DNA of 64,000 nucleotides from Rhodococcus rhodnii. GTDB taxonomy: Bacteria; Actinomycetota; Actinomycetes; Mycobacteriales; Pseudonocardiaceae. The notes below the pieces were generated by a model. That model was not told where the DNA came from. It was given only the letters and a program-made list of their open reading frames with translations, and ran no database searches. This document shows positions 8,937 through 17,548 of the stretch, one piece after another (position 1 is the first letter of the stretch; the number at the start of each line of letters is the position of its first letter). The DNA lies in assembly GCA_000720375.1 (NCBI GenBank), contig JOAA01000024.1, positions 87,384-151,383 of the forward strand, written 5' to 3'. Position numbers and translations under genes: made by a program.

Positions 8937-10703
8937 TCAGGCGGCGTCGACCATGTTGGCGTCGCGCTGGACCAACGCCGTGTAGTGACCGCCGAGGGCG
9001 AGCAGTTGTTCGTGGGTACCGCGTTCCACGATCTCGCCGCAGTCCAGCACGATGATCTCGTCGGCCTCGCGGATCGTCGACAGCCGGTGCGCGATCGTGA
9101 TCGTGGTACGGCCCACGGTCGCCGCGTCGATGGCTTTCTGCACGGCCCGCTCGGTTTGGGTGTCGAGGGCGCTGGTCGCCTCGTCAAGCACGAGGATGGT
9201 CGGATCGCGCAGGACGGCACGGGCGATCGCCAGGCGTTGCTTCTCCCCGCCGGAGAACCGGTATCCGCGCTCACCGACGAGGGTGTCGTAGCCGTCGGGC
9301 AGCGACATCAGGTGGTCATGGATATGCGCGATCTTCGCGGCCTCGACGAGTTCCTCATCGGTCGCGTCGGGCTTGGCGAACCGCAGGTTCTCCGCGACCG
9401 AGGCGTGGAACAGGTAGTTCTCCTGTGCGACCATCCCGACCGCGGCGGTGAGTGTTTCGAAGGACATGTCCCGCACGTCGATGCCGTCGATCGTCACGCG
9501 GCCCGACGACACGTCGTACAACCGCGGGATGAGGTAGCTCAGCGTGGTTTTGCCGGAGCCGGTCTCGCCGACGATCGCGAGTTTGCCTCCGGCGGGGACG
9601 GTCACGTCGATGGCGTTGAGCGTCGGCCGTCCCGTGCCCTCGTAGGAAAAGCTGACGTTGTGCATGCGCAGTTCGCCGCACAGTTTCTCCGGAGCGACCG
9701 GGTCTTTCGGCTCGGCGATGTCGACGGGCAGGTCCAGGTACTCGAAGATGCGGTCGAACAGCTCAAGCGAGGTCTGGATGTCCACGCCGGCGTCGAGCAG
9801 TTGGACCGCCGGTCGTAACAGGGTCAGCTGCAGGGTGGTGAACGCGACGAGCGTGCCGATGGAGATCGACCCGGTCATCCCGGTCACCCAGTAGAGCACC
9901 GCGGGCATCGACGCCAGGGTGATCTGCAGCATCGACTGGCTCCAGCGACCCACCATGTCCGTGCGGACCTCGAGGTCGGCGAGTTTGCCGGATTCCGCGG
10001 CGAAGTGCTCGGTCAGCGCACGGGAGCGGCCCATCGTGTGGCCGAGCAGGATGCCGCTGACCGACAACGACTCCTGCACCATCGACGACATCGAGGCGAG
10101 CTGGTGCTGGCGGGCGCGTGTGACGTCGCGGCCTTTGGTCCCGACGCGGCGGCTCACCCATGCGAAGACCGGGAGCATGAACAGCGACGCGATCGTGAGG
10201 CGCCAGTCGAGCAGCAGCATCGCGACGACCGTGGCGATCACGGCGGTCACGTTGGACACCAGCGTCGTCGCGGTGGTCGTGACCGTGGCCTGCATGCGGC
10301 CGATGTCGTTGGCGATACGCGACTGCACCTCACCGGTGCGGGTTTTGGTGAAGAACGACAGCGACATGCGCTGCAGGTGCGCGTAGACGGCAGCGCGCAG
10401 GTCGTGCATGACCCGCTGACCGATCTTTGTGGACACATAGATCTGCCAGAGGCCGAACAGGCTGTTGGCGATCGCCACGAGGACCATGCCGATGGCGAGC
10501 ACGGTCAACAGGCCCATCCGCCCCTGCGGCAGAGCCACGTCCATGACCTCACGGATCAGGAACGGGTTGACGAGCGCGACGACCGACGAGGCGACGACGA
10601 GGGCCGTGACCAACGCCAGGCTCCACCGGTACGGGCGGAACAGCCGGACTATGCGCCGCACAGGAACGCGGTTTTCTTTGCTGGTGGATTGGGCGCTACG
10701 CAA
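8937..10703 (-). CDS. ABC exporter, fused membrane and ATPase domains
   Basis: A 588-residue half-transporter of the MsbA/LmrA kind: about six membrane segments in residues 20-310, then the ATPase with Walker A GETGSGKTT, signature FSGGEKQRLAIA, Walker B ILVLDEAT and an IAHRLST switch. It probably works as a homodimer to export the product or an intermediate. It is a single-gene unit divergent from the flavoenzyme at 10923. Confidence 0.88.
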   Translation of the reverse strand: MRSAQSTSKENRVPVRRIVRLFRPYRWSLALVTALVVASSVVALVNPFLIREVMDVALPQGRMGLLTVLAIGMVLVAIANSLFGLWQIYVSTKIGQRVMHDLRAAVYAHLQRMSLSFFTKTRTGEVQSRIANDIGRMQATVTTTATTLVSNVTAVIATVVAMLLLDWRLTIASLFMLPVFAWVSRRVGTKGRDVTRARQHQLASMSSMVQESLSVSGILLGHTMGRSRALTEHFAAESGKLADLEVRTDMVGRWSQSMLQITLASMPAVLYWVTGMTGSISIGTLVAFTTLQLTLLRPAVQLLDAGVDIQTSLELFDRIFEYLDLPVDIAEPKDPVAPEKLCGELRMHNVSFSYEGTGRPTLNAIDVTVPAGGKLAIVGETGSGKTTLSYLIPRLYDVSSGRVTIDGIDVRDMSFETLTAAVGMVAQENYLFHASVAENLRFAKPDATDEELVEAAKIAHIHDHLMSLPDGYDTLVGERGYRFSGGEKQRLAIARAVLRDPTILVLDEATSALDTQTERAVQKAIDAATVGRTTITIAHRLSTIREADEIIVLDCGEIVERGTHEQLLALGGHYTALVQRDANMVDAA

Positions 10704-10798
10704 TGAAAGTCTCGATTCGCGTACTGGATTTTCGGCCGCTCATGCGGACTCCCCCGATTCACTCGTCCCGCGATCGGAATTGGGTGTGCATGCTACCC

Positions 10799-10824
10799 CG
10801 GACGACCACCGGCACAGCAGTGAA
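10799..10824. promoter_or_regulatory. Degenerate operator-like site between exporter and flavoenzyme
   Basis: GGACGAC, ten bases, then GCAGTGAAC. It resembles the inverted form of the shared operator (GTTCGAC-N12-GCAGTTGAAC) but has two arm changes, one missing base and a shorter spacer. It sits midway between the two divergent starts, as the good copies do. Confidence 0.3.
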
Positions 10825-10851
10825 CGGCGTCCGCCGGGCCATATCCATCAG

Positions 10852-10937
10852 CGCTCGACCAAGAATATGGGAATACCTGCCAGGCTGCGGCGACACCCGT
10901 ATCCACGAAGGAGCAGGCCGAAATGGCGGACAACGCA
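10852..10937 (+). repeat. Promoter/leader module shared with the ketoreductase gene, copy 1
   Basis: This stretch, through the first five codons of the flavoenzyme gene, resembles 40971-41050 before the ketoreductase gene. Shared blocks include GCTCGACC, GGAAT, CCTGNCAGGCTGC, GAAGGAG and a 17-base identity across the start codon, so both proteins begin MADN. It contains the ribosome site and probably the transcription start. Confidence 0.7.
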
Positions 10938-12356
10938 CACGATCACGCGAGTGGGTCGCCGCACGTGGTGATCATCGGGGGCGGCATCGCGGGCCTTTCT
11001 GCGGCGTTCTACCTGCGGGACGAGCCGGTGCGTGTGACAGTTCTCGAAGCAGAGTCCAGGGTTGGCGGGAAACTGCTTACCTCGGATGTGGCAGGCGTGC
11101 CCGTCGACGTGGGCGCCGAAGGGCTGTACGTCCGGCGTCCCAAGACAACCAAGACGATCGCGGCAGCCGGGCTCGGCGAAACGCTCGTGCGCGCGGGCAC
11201 CATGTCGACCGCGATGTGGACCAGAAAAGAAATGCGACCGTTGCCCAGCCGCCAGTTCATGGGCGTGCCGACCGACATGGACGACCTCGCCAAGTCCGGC
11301 GTGCTGTCCGACGAAGGGGTGGCCAGGGCTCGGCAGGATCTTGAAATGCCCGCGCCGCAACGGAATGGTGACGTGTCCGTCGCGAAGTACATCGCGGCAC
11401 GGCAGGGCCAGGAGGTCGTGGACCGCCTCGTCGATCCGTTCTTCTTCGACGCTTGTGCCGGCCGTGCCGAGGAATTGTCGTTCGAGGCCATGATGGGCCC
11501 GCTGGTCATGGCGTCCCGTAAGCACGACACGCTCACCGCCGCGGCGGATTCGCTGATCCCGCCGCCGACCCCGCCGGGCGAGCAGGAGCCCCCGCCGGGC
11601 CTTGGCACCGTGACCGGCAGGCTTGGTGCGCTGCCTGAGGTGTTCACGAAGGCCGTGCTCGCTTCCTCGCCAGGCTCGGCGATTCGAACCGGGACCACGG
11701 TCACGGAACTCGCGCGGACCCAGAACGGCTGGCGCCTCACCGTGGATTCCGCCGCGGGCCAGGAAACCATCGCCGCGGACGCCGTCATCGTCGCCATTCC
11801 CGCCGGCCCCGCCAGCAAGCTGCTGGCCGGTGCGCCCGGGGCCGACGACGCCACCACCGGCCTTGCCGAAATCCCATACGCCAGCACGGTGATCACCACG
11901 CTCGCCTATCCACGCGACGCGTTCCCCGGTGGCCTCGCCGCGCGTGGGCTCAGCGGCTACCGGGTGCCTGCTGTGGACGGACGCGTGGTCAAGGCCGTCA
12001 CGTTCTCGACCGTGAAGTGGCCGCACATGGCAGGTGATGTGGACATCGTGCGGTGCCAAGCCGGTGAGGACGGACTGCGGCGCGACGACGCGGACCTCGT
12101 GTCAGTGGCGGCAGCCGAGCTCGCCGAGGCAACCGGAGTGAACGGCAAACCCGCGGGGGCTTTGGTGTCCCGGTGGGCGAACTCGCTTCCGCAGTACACC
12201 GTCGGTCACATGGATCGTGTGGCCCGCATCCGCGCCGCGGTCGCGGCCCAGCCCGGACTCGCGGTCTGTGGCGCCGCGTACGACGGCGTGGGCGTCGGCA
12301 CGTGCATGGCCAACGCCCAGAAGGCCGTTGACCAGGTGCTTGCCGGACTGCGGTGA
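10923..12356 (+). CDS. Protoporphyrinogen-oxidase-like FAD oxidoreductase
   Basis: A 477-residue flavoprotein of the HemY/amine-oxidase superfamily, with the FAD motif VVIIGGGIAGLSAAFYL at residues 14-30 and a C-terminal GVGVGTCMANA motif as in protoporphyrinogen oxidases. ATG 10923 follows GGAGCAGG. Its place between exporter and hydroxylase, and its leader shared with the polyketide ketoreductase, suggest a tailoring role such as a dehydrogenation or quinone oxidation rather than heme synthesis. Substrate unknown. Confidence 0.75.
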   Translation: MADNAHDHASGSPHVVIIGGGIAGLSAAFYLRDEPVRVTVLEAESRVGGKLLTSDVAGVPVDVGAEGLYVRRPKTTKTIAAAGLGETLVRAGTMSTAMWTRKEMRPLPSRQFMGVPTDMDDLAKSGVLSDEGVARARQDLEMPAPQRNGDVSVAKYIAARQGQEVVDRLVDPFFFDACAGRAEELSFEAMMGPLVMASRKHDTLTAAADSLIPPPTPPGEQEPPPGLGTVTGRLGALPEVFTKAVLASSPGSAIRTGTTVTELARTQNGWRLTVDSAAGQETIAADAVIVAIPAGPASKLLAGAPGADDATTGLAEIPYASTVITTLAYPRDAFPGGLAARGLSGYRVPAVDGRVVKAVTFSTVKWPHMAGDVDIVRCQAGEDGLRRDDADLVSVAAAELAEATGVNGKPAGALVSRWANSLPQYTVGHMDRVARIRAAVAAQPGLAVCGAAYDGVGVGTCMANAQKAVDQVLAGLR

Positions 12357-12447
12357 AACCCGCTGCCCGTCGCAGAAGCTCGTCCGCACGTGGCCGGGCT
12401 GTCCAAGATCACCTAACGCTGGGCCGTCACATTCCTGGAAGGACGAA

Positions 12448-14274
12448 ATGGGAGCAATCGAGGTACCGGTTCTGATCGTGGGTGGCGGCGGATGCGGCCT
12501 TGCCGCCTCCAACTTCCTGTCCGACCACGGCGTCGACCACCTGCTAGTGGAACGGCACGCGGGCACGTCGATGATTCCGAAGGCGCACTACCTCAACCAG
12601 CGCACGATGGAGATCCTGCGCCAGCATGGGCTTGAGGGGCCGGTCATCGAGCAGGGCGCGCCGCCGGAGCTGTTCGGCAAGCTGCGCTGGCTGACCACGC
12701 TCGCCGGTGACGGCGAGCAGGATGGTCAGCTGATCCATGAGCTGGACGCGTTCGGCGGCGGTTCGCTGCGTGAGACGTACGCGGCCACCGCCCCGTTGCT
12801 GCCCATCAAACTGCCGCAGGTCCGGCTGGAGCCGATCCTGCGTGGCTTCGCCGAGCAGCGCAATCCCGGAAGGATCCTGTTCGGGCACAACCTGACCTCG
12901 TTCTCCGACGAGGGCGATCACGTCGTCGCCGAGGTCCGCGACGTCGAGACCGGGGAGACCACCACGGTCACCGCGCAGTACCTGATCGGAGCCGACGGTG
13001 GCCGCACAGTTGGTGCGGCACTTGGGGTTCAGATGCAGGGCTTGTCCGCTTTGCTGCACGTGACGACCGCGTACTTCTCCGCCGACCTGTCGGCGTGGTG
13101 GCGCGAAGGCACGCTGCTCACGCACTTCGTCAACCCGTACAACCCGGACCTGTCCAGCAATCTCATCGAGATGGGTCCGACGTGGGGGAAGAACTGTGAG
13201 GAATGGGTTCTGCACCTCCCGCCGAGCGATCCGTCCGAATTGGACGAAGAGACCGTCGTCGGCAGGATTCGCGACGCCCTTGGCCTGCCGGACCTGGAAC
13301 TGACCCTGCACCACGTGACGAACTGGACCGTGGAGGCGTTGGTAGCCGAGCATTACCGGGTCGGCCGGGTGCTGCTCGCCGGCGACGCCGCGCATCGCCA
13401 AACGCCCACCGTCGGGCTCGGCCTGAACAGCGGGATCCAGGACGCGCACAACATCGCGTGGAAACTGGCCGCGGTGCTCACCGGCCGCGCGCACGACAGC
13501 CTGCTCGACACGTACGAGGCAGAGCGGCGGCCCGTGTGCAAGTTCAACGTCGATTGGGCGGTGTCCGCTGCGGCCCACCACCCGAACATCCTTGACGGCA
13601 TCGGCATCGGCCACCACACCCCGCAGCAGCGCAGGGAGCGGACGTTCGCCGCGCTCTTTGACCCGTCCCCGCTTGGCGCGGTCGTGCGAGCGCGGGCAGC
13701 GGCCATGTTGGACACCCACCGCGCCGCGGCACAGGCGCACGACGTGGAGATGGGCTTCGCCTATGAGGCAGGCGCTGTCATTCCCGACGGCAGCCCGCCG
13801 CCACCCAGAACACCCATGCGCGACGTATACCACCCGACGACCCGTCCTGGGCACCGGTTGCCGCACGCGTGGATCGAACGAGATGGACGGCGCCTGTCCA
13901 CGCACGACCTGACCGGCGCCACAACCGGCTTCGCCCTGATCACGGGCGAGGGAGGAAAACCGTGGGTCGAGGCGGCCACGAAGGTCGCGGAGAAGTACTC
14001 GATCCAGATCACTGTCGCCCAGATCGGCCAGGGCGCGCAGTTCACCGACGCGGACGGCGGGTGGGCCGCCGTCCGCGAGATCACCGCCGAGGGTGCCATC
14101 CTGGTGCGCCCGGACAACCACGTGGCGTGGCGCAGTGCGAGCGCGGGTGAGAACCCGACCGGCATTCTTGGGAATGTCGTTTCCCGCATCCTGGATCACA
14201 CCCCCGGCCTCGACCAAGGGGTGCGAGTAGGTGCCGAGCAATTATCAAGCAAGTCCCCAGTGGGAAAGAATTAG
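12448..14274 (+). CDS. FAD-dependent aromatic monooxygenase, long (TfdB/phenol hydroxylase-like) form
   Basis: A 608-residue class A flavin monooxygenase. Motifs: VPVLIVGGGGCGLAASNFL (FAD), LIGADGGRTVG, and GRVLLAGDAAHRQTP. The last ~100 residues form the thioredoxin-like tail seen in phenol hydroxylases, which the cluster's shorter hydroxylases lack or have reduced. The ATG at 12448 is chosen over an upstream start because GGAAGGA sits just before it. It overlaps the methyltransferase by 44 bases. It probably hydroxylates the aromatic core. Confidence 0.85.
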   Translation: MGAIEVPVLIVGGGGCGLAASNFLSDHGVDHLLVERHAGTSMIPKAHYLNQRTMEILRQHGLEGPVIEQGAPPELFGKLRWLTTLAGDGEQDGQLIHELDAFGGGSLRETYAATAPLLPIKLPQVRLEPILRGFAEQRNPGRILFGHNLTSFSDEGDHVVAEVRDVETGETTTVTAQYLIGADGGRTVGAALGVQMQGLSALLHVTTAYFSADLSAWWREGTLLTHFVNPYNPDLSSNLIEMGPTWGKNCEEWVLHLPPSDPSELDEETVVGRIRDALGLPDLELTLHHVTNWTVEALVAEHYRVGRVLLAGDAAHRQTPTVGLGLNSGIQDAHNIAWKLAAVLTGRAHDSLLDTYEAERRPVCKFNVDWAVSAAAHHPNILDGIGIGHHTPQQRRERTFAALFDPSPLGAVVRARAAAMLDTHRAAAQAHDVEMGFAYEAGAVIPDGSPPPPRTPMRDVYHPTTRPGHRLPHAWIERDGRRLSTHDLTGATTGFALITGEGGKPWVEAATKVAEKYSIQITVAQIGQGAQFTDADGGWAAVREITAEGAILVRPDNHVAWRSASAGENPTGILGNVVSRILDHTPGLDQGVRVGAEQLSSKSPVGKN

Positions 14275-15154
14275 CCAGTACTGGATGACCGACGGCGCCG
14301 CGTCGGACTTGACGAACTTCAAGTCCGACCGGCGCAATCACAAGATCTCGTTGTGGAATCCGGACGCCAACGGCGTCCGGTACCTCAAGACACTCATCTA
14401 CAACCTGGCGAAGGAGCTGCTGGGCCCGGATGACTGGAAGAGGTTACGCAACACGCTGCACCGCGACATCGGTAACCCCATCGCGGTGGAGCTGGAGGGT
14501 GAAAGCATCTGCCTCGACTATTTGCAAGCCATCCTCGAGGTCGCGTTCATCGAACAGCAGCTGGACCTGCACGGCGCGAGGGTGCTCGAGATCGGCCCTG
14601 GTTACGGGCGCACATGCCATACGCTGCTGTCCAACCATGACATTGCCTCGTACTGCATCGTCGATCTGAACTCGACCATGCAGTTCAGCATGCGGTACCT
14701 GCGGACCGTCCTTGACGACGCACAGTTCGCGAAGATCGACTTCGTGTCCGTCGACGACGTCGACGACACGCTCGAATCGAGACACTTCGACCTCTGCGTC
14801 AACATCGACTCGTTCCACGAAATGGCACCGGAGACCGCGCGCGGGTATCTCGACCAGATCGCCCGCCGATGTTCTTTTTTCTACGTCAAGAATCCCGTCG
14901 GGAAATACCTGGACAAGAGCCTGGACGGCCATTCCGAGGGCAACGAGAGCCTTGTTCATGCCATGCGGTCCGGCCTGCTCAGGCAGGTCCTTGACGTCCA
15001 CAGCAGCGAAGCGGTGAAGGCGGCTGTCCCCGCCTTCATCTCGGCTTATCGACCGGCGGACGAATGGACATGTGTCGCGGACGGGTGGGCCGTCCCGTGG
15101 AGTTTCTACTGGCAAGCCATCTATAGGGATAATAGCACGGAAACGGACATATAA
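14231..15154 (+). CDS. Putative sugar O-methyltransferase
   Basis: A 307-residue SAM-dependent methyltransferase with motif I VLEIGPGYGRTCHTLL and the acidic NIDSFHEM segment, resembling the family annotated as putative sugar O-methyltransferases. GTG 14231 has AAGGGG eight bases upstream; ATG 14285, in frame and after the previous stop, is the alternative. In this cluster it would O-methylate a deoxysugar, for instance at C-3 as in oleandrose. Acceptor and timing are inferred. Confidence 0.7.
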   Translation: MPSNYQASPQWERISQYWMTDGAASDLTNFKSDRRNHKISLWNPDANGVRYLKTLIYNLAKELLGPDDWKRLRNTLHRDIGNPIAVELEGESICLDYLQAILEVAFIEQQLDLHGARVLEIGPGYGRTCHTLLSNHDIASYCIVDLNSTMQFSMRYLRTVLDDAQFAKIDFVSVDDVDDTLESRHFDLCVNIDSFHEMAPETARGYLDQIARRCSFFYVKNPVGKYLDKSLDGHSEGNESLVHAMRSGLLRQVLDVHSSEAVKAAVPAFISAYRPADEWTCVADGWAVPWSFYWQAIYRDNSTETDI

Positions 15155-15185
15155 AAGAAGGGGCCCCGCCGCGGGCCCCTTCTTT
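15154..15185. terminator. Bidirectional hairpin terminator
   Basis: Thirteen-base arms AAAGAAGGGGCCC / GGGCCCCTTCTTT around a six-base loop, starting at the methyltransferase stop codon and facing the convergent glycosyltransferase gene. Confidence 0.85.
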
Positions 15186-15214
15186 GTTCAACCGAACCAG
15201 TCGAATCAGTCGAA

Positions 15215-16258
15215 TCAGTGGTCCGCCGCCATCGCCTCCAGCTCGACGACCACCTCGGCGGGAGTCGGCAGCTTCGCGATCTCCGTGGCGAGCGCCTGCG
15301 CGCGCTCGGCGTACCGCGGGGTGGACAGGATCTCCCGGCAACCCGCCGCGATCGCCTCGGCCGGGTTCTCGCTTGCCTCAAGCTGTTCCACCGGCACCGA
15401 CAAGGCACCGCCGAAGCTGGACAGGGACGCCCCGATGGCCCTTGAGTAGCCGACTTCAGGGGTGATCAGCTGCGGTACCCCGGCGTTCATGAAGGCCGCC
15501 AGCGTGGCCGCACCGCCGTGGTGCACGACCAGATCGCACGTGGGCGCCACCACGTCCAACGGCATCCAGCCGATGCGGACGTCCCCCAGCCGGCCGCCGA
15601 GCTCCTCGGCCGTCCCGTCCGGCGCCGCCATCAGCACCTCGGCGCCCGCCTCGATCAGCTGGTCCACCAGATACTTCAGCGAGTCGCCCGCGGTACGCAG
15701 CGCGGGGATCCGGGATCCGGAGGTGATCAGCACGCGGGAGCGTCCCTTGGGACGGTTGTACATCCACGGCTCCAGGCGCCGCTGGCGATTGATCGGGATC
15801 CAGCGCATCGGCCGCGCACCCGGGGTGCAGGGCTCGGGCCGCAGGACCGGCGGGCAGACGTCGATGAACATGTCGTGCTCCGGCGGCGCCGCCAATCCCA
15901 TGCGCTCCAACAGGGGTGGCAGGTCCGGGTCCGGCCGCAACGGGACGATGTCCCAGTAATGCCTGACATACAAGGCCTTGAGATGGCTCGCGAGCAAGCC
16001 AGGGATGTGGGACAGTCCCCCGACGACCACGTCCGCGCGCCAGTCCTGCGAGATGGCCAGCAGTGCGTCCAGCCGCGCGGCCGCCATTCCCGGATGAGGT
16101 GTCTCGAGAGCCGGAATCCCAATGGCCGCAACGGTATCCATCAGCGGCTCGTCGGCGGTCAGCAGAATCTCGTGGCCCGCGTTACGTGCGGCCGTGGCGA
16201 GCGGGGCCATGCCGAAGACGGTCGCCGCGCTTCCGCCGGCGGTGAACAAGAACTTCAT
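15215..16258 (-). CDS. Glycosyltransferase 1 (GT-B fold, macrolide/aromatic polyketide type)
   Basis: A 347-residue GT1-family enzyme that moves a deoxysugar from dTDP to the polyketide. The N-terminus (MKFLFTAGGSAATVFGMAPLA) and the donor-binding region with VVHHGGAATL are typical of EryCIII/SnogD-like transferases. No P450-like activator partner lies beside it. It is a paralogue of the protein at 21114-22241 but about 28 residues shorter, mainly after residue 55, in an acceptor-side loop. It is the last gene of a minus-strand run with the second aminotransferase and the 3-dehydratase. Confidence 0.88.
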   Translation of the reverse strand: MKFLFTAGGSAATVFGMAPLATAARNAGHEILLTADEPLMDTVAAIGIPALETPHPGMAAARLDALLAISQDWRADVVVGGLSHIPGLLASHLKALYVRHYWDIVPLRPDPDLPPLLERMGLAAPPEHDMFIDVCPPVLRPEPCTPGARPMRWIPINRQRRLEPWMYNRPKGRSRVLITSGSRIPALRTAGDSLKYLVDQLIEAGAEVLMAAPDGTAEELGGRLGDVRIGWMPLDVVAPTCDLVVHHGGAATLAAFMNAGVPQLITPEVGYSRAIGASLSSFGGALSVPVEQLEASENPAEAIAAGCREILSTPRYAERAQALATEIAKLPTPAEVVVELEAMAADH

Positions 16259-16295
16259 CTCATACGCTTTCCGTTAGGCGGCGAATGGGCAGGGT

Positions 16296-17519
16296 TCACG
16301 CTTGCGCGGAAACAGGTTGCTGATCCGCCTGGTGTTGGAATCGGTCAGTCACCTGATGGCCGTTGGTGACGGCGCAGCGCACGATCGCGGAGATCCGGCG
16401 GACGTCCTGCGGACAGACCGTGGGTCCGGTCGGCAGCACGAGTATCTGTTCGGCCAGTCGCTCGGTATTCGGCAGGACGACCGGGTTCTCGGTGCGGTAG
16501 GGCTCGAGCTGGTGGCAGGCGGGGTCGAAATAGCGTGCGGGGAAGACGTTCTCCGCGTTGAGCACCTTCGTGAGCAACTCCCGGCTGATCCCGCTGGCGG
16601 CTTGGTCGATCGTGACGACGCCGTACTGGCAGTTGGCGTACTCGTCGAACGGGACAACCGTGAGACCGTCCACTCCGTACAGCTCGGACCGGAACAGCTT
16701 GTGGTTGACCTGGTTGTGCCGCATGGTGTCCTCGAGCGCTTCCAGCGAGTTGATTCCCATCGCCGCGGAGACCTCATGCATCTTGGCGTTGGTACCGACC
16801 CGTTCGATCACACGGCCTTCCACGCCGTCGTAACCGAAGTTGCGTAACGAGCGCACGCGCTGCGCGAGGGCGTCGTCGTCGGTGGCGATGGCGCCGCCCT
16901 CGAAGCTGTTGATCACTTTCGTCGCGTGGAAGCTGTACACCTCGGCGGTGCCGAACCCGCCGATCCGCCTGCCCTGGAAGCTGCAGCCCAGCGCGTGCGC
17001 CGCGTCGAACATCAGCGGCAGGCCGTGTTTGCTCGTCAGCTTCTCCAACTCGTCGATCGCGCAGGGCTTGCCCCACAGGTGCACTCCGACCACAGCCACG
17101 GTGCGAGAGGTGATTGCGTTCTCCACCTCGGCCGGGTCCATGCACCAGTTCGACAGATCCATGTCGCAGAACACCGGCGTGAGCCCCATCATCCGCGCGG
17201 CGTGCGCGGTGGCCACATAGGTCATCGACGGCATGATGACCTCGCCGCCGGACAGACCCAAGGCCTGGTACACGATCTGCATCGCCGTGGTCGCGTTGGC
17301 CGTCACCACGCAGTTGCGAACACCGGCCATCTCGGCCAGGCGTTCCTCGAACTGCCGGACCATCGGACCGTCGTTGGTGAACCGCTGGTTGTCCAGCACC
17401 CAGTTCAGTCGTTCGAGGAAACGCGATCGATCACCAATGGTCGGCCGTCCGACGTGCACTGGATTCTCGAACTCCGCGCGACCACCGAAAAGGGACAGGT
17501 CACTGATTCTCTGCTTCAC
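16296..17519 (-). CDS. NDP-hexose aminotransferase, DesI-like (likely C-4)
   Basis: A 407-residue DegT-family PLP enzyme. The cofactor lysine lies in SFHATKVINSFEGG, close to DesI and unlike the SFYPTK of the enzyme at 3545, which points to C-4 amination. It lies 29 bases from the 3-dehydratase gene, an arrangement recalling SpnQ-SpnR of forosamine. The last ~20 residues (QHQADQQPVSAQA) are a polar tail. Position of amination is inferred from motif similarity. Confidence 0.82.
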   Translation of the reverse strand: MKQRISDLSLFGGRAEFENPVHVGRPTIGDRSRFLERLNWVLDNQRFTNDGPMVRQFEERLAEMAGVRNCVVTANATTAMQIVYQALGLSGGEVIMPSMTYVATAHAARMMGLTPVFCDMDLSNWCMDPAEVENAITSRTVAVVGVHLWGKPCAIDELEKLTSKHGLPLMFDAAHALGCSFQGRRIGGFGTAEVYSFHATKVINSFEGGAIATDDDALAQRVRSLRNFGYDGVEGRVIERVGTNAKMHEVSAAMGINSLEALEDTMRHNQVNHKLFRSELYGVDGLTVVPFDEYANCQYGVVTIDQAASGISRELLTKVLNAENVFPARYFDPACHQLEPYRTENPVVLPNTERLAEQILVLPTGPTVCPQDVRRISAIVRCAVTNGHQVTDRFQHQADQQPVSAQA

Positions 17520-17548
17520 CCCTGAACCTCCGTCGTGACCCGCACCGC

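Noticed and set aside
12544..14241. A 565-codon open frame antisense to the long FAD monooxygenase
   Set aside because: Same reason: a shadow of a well-supported gene.
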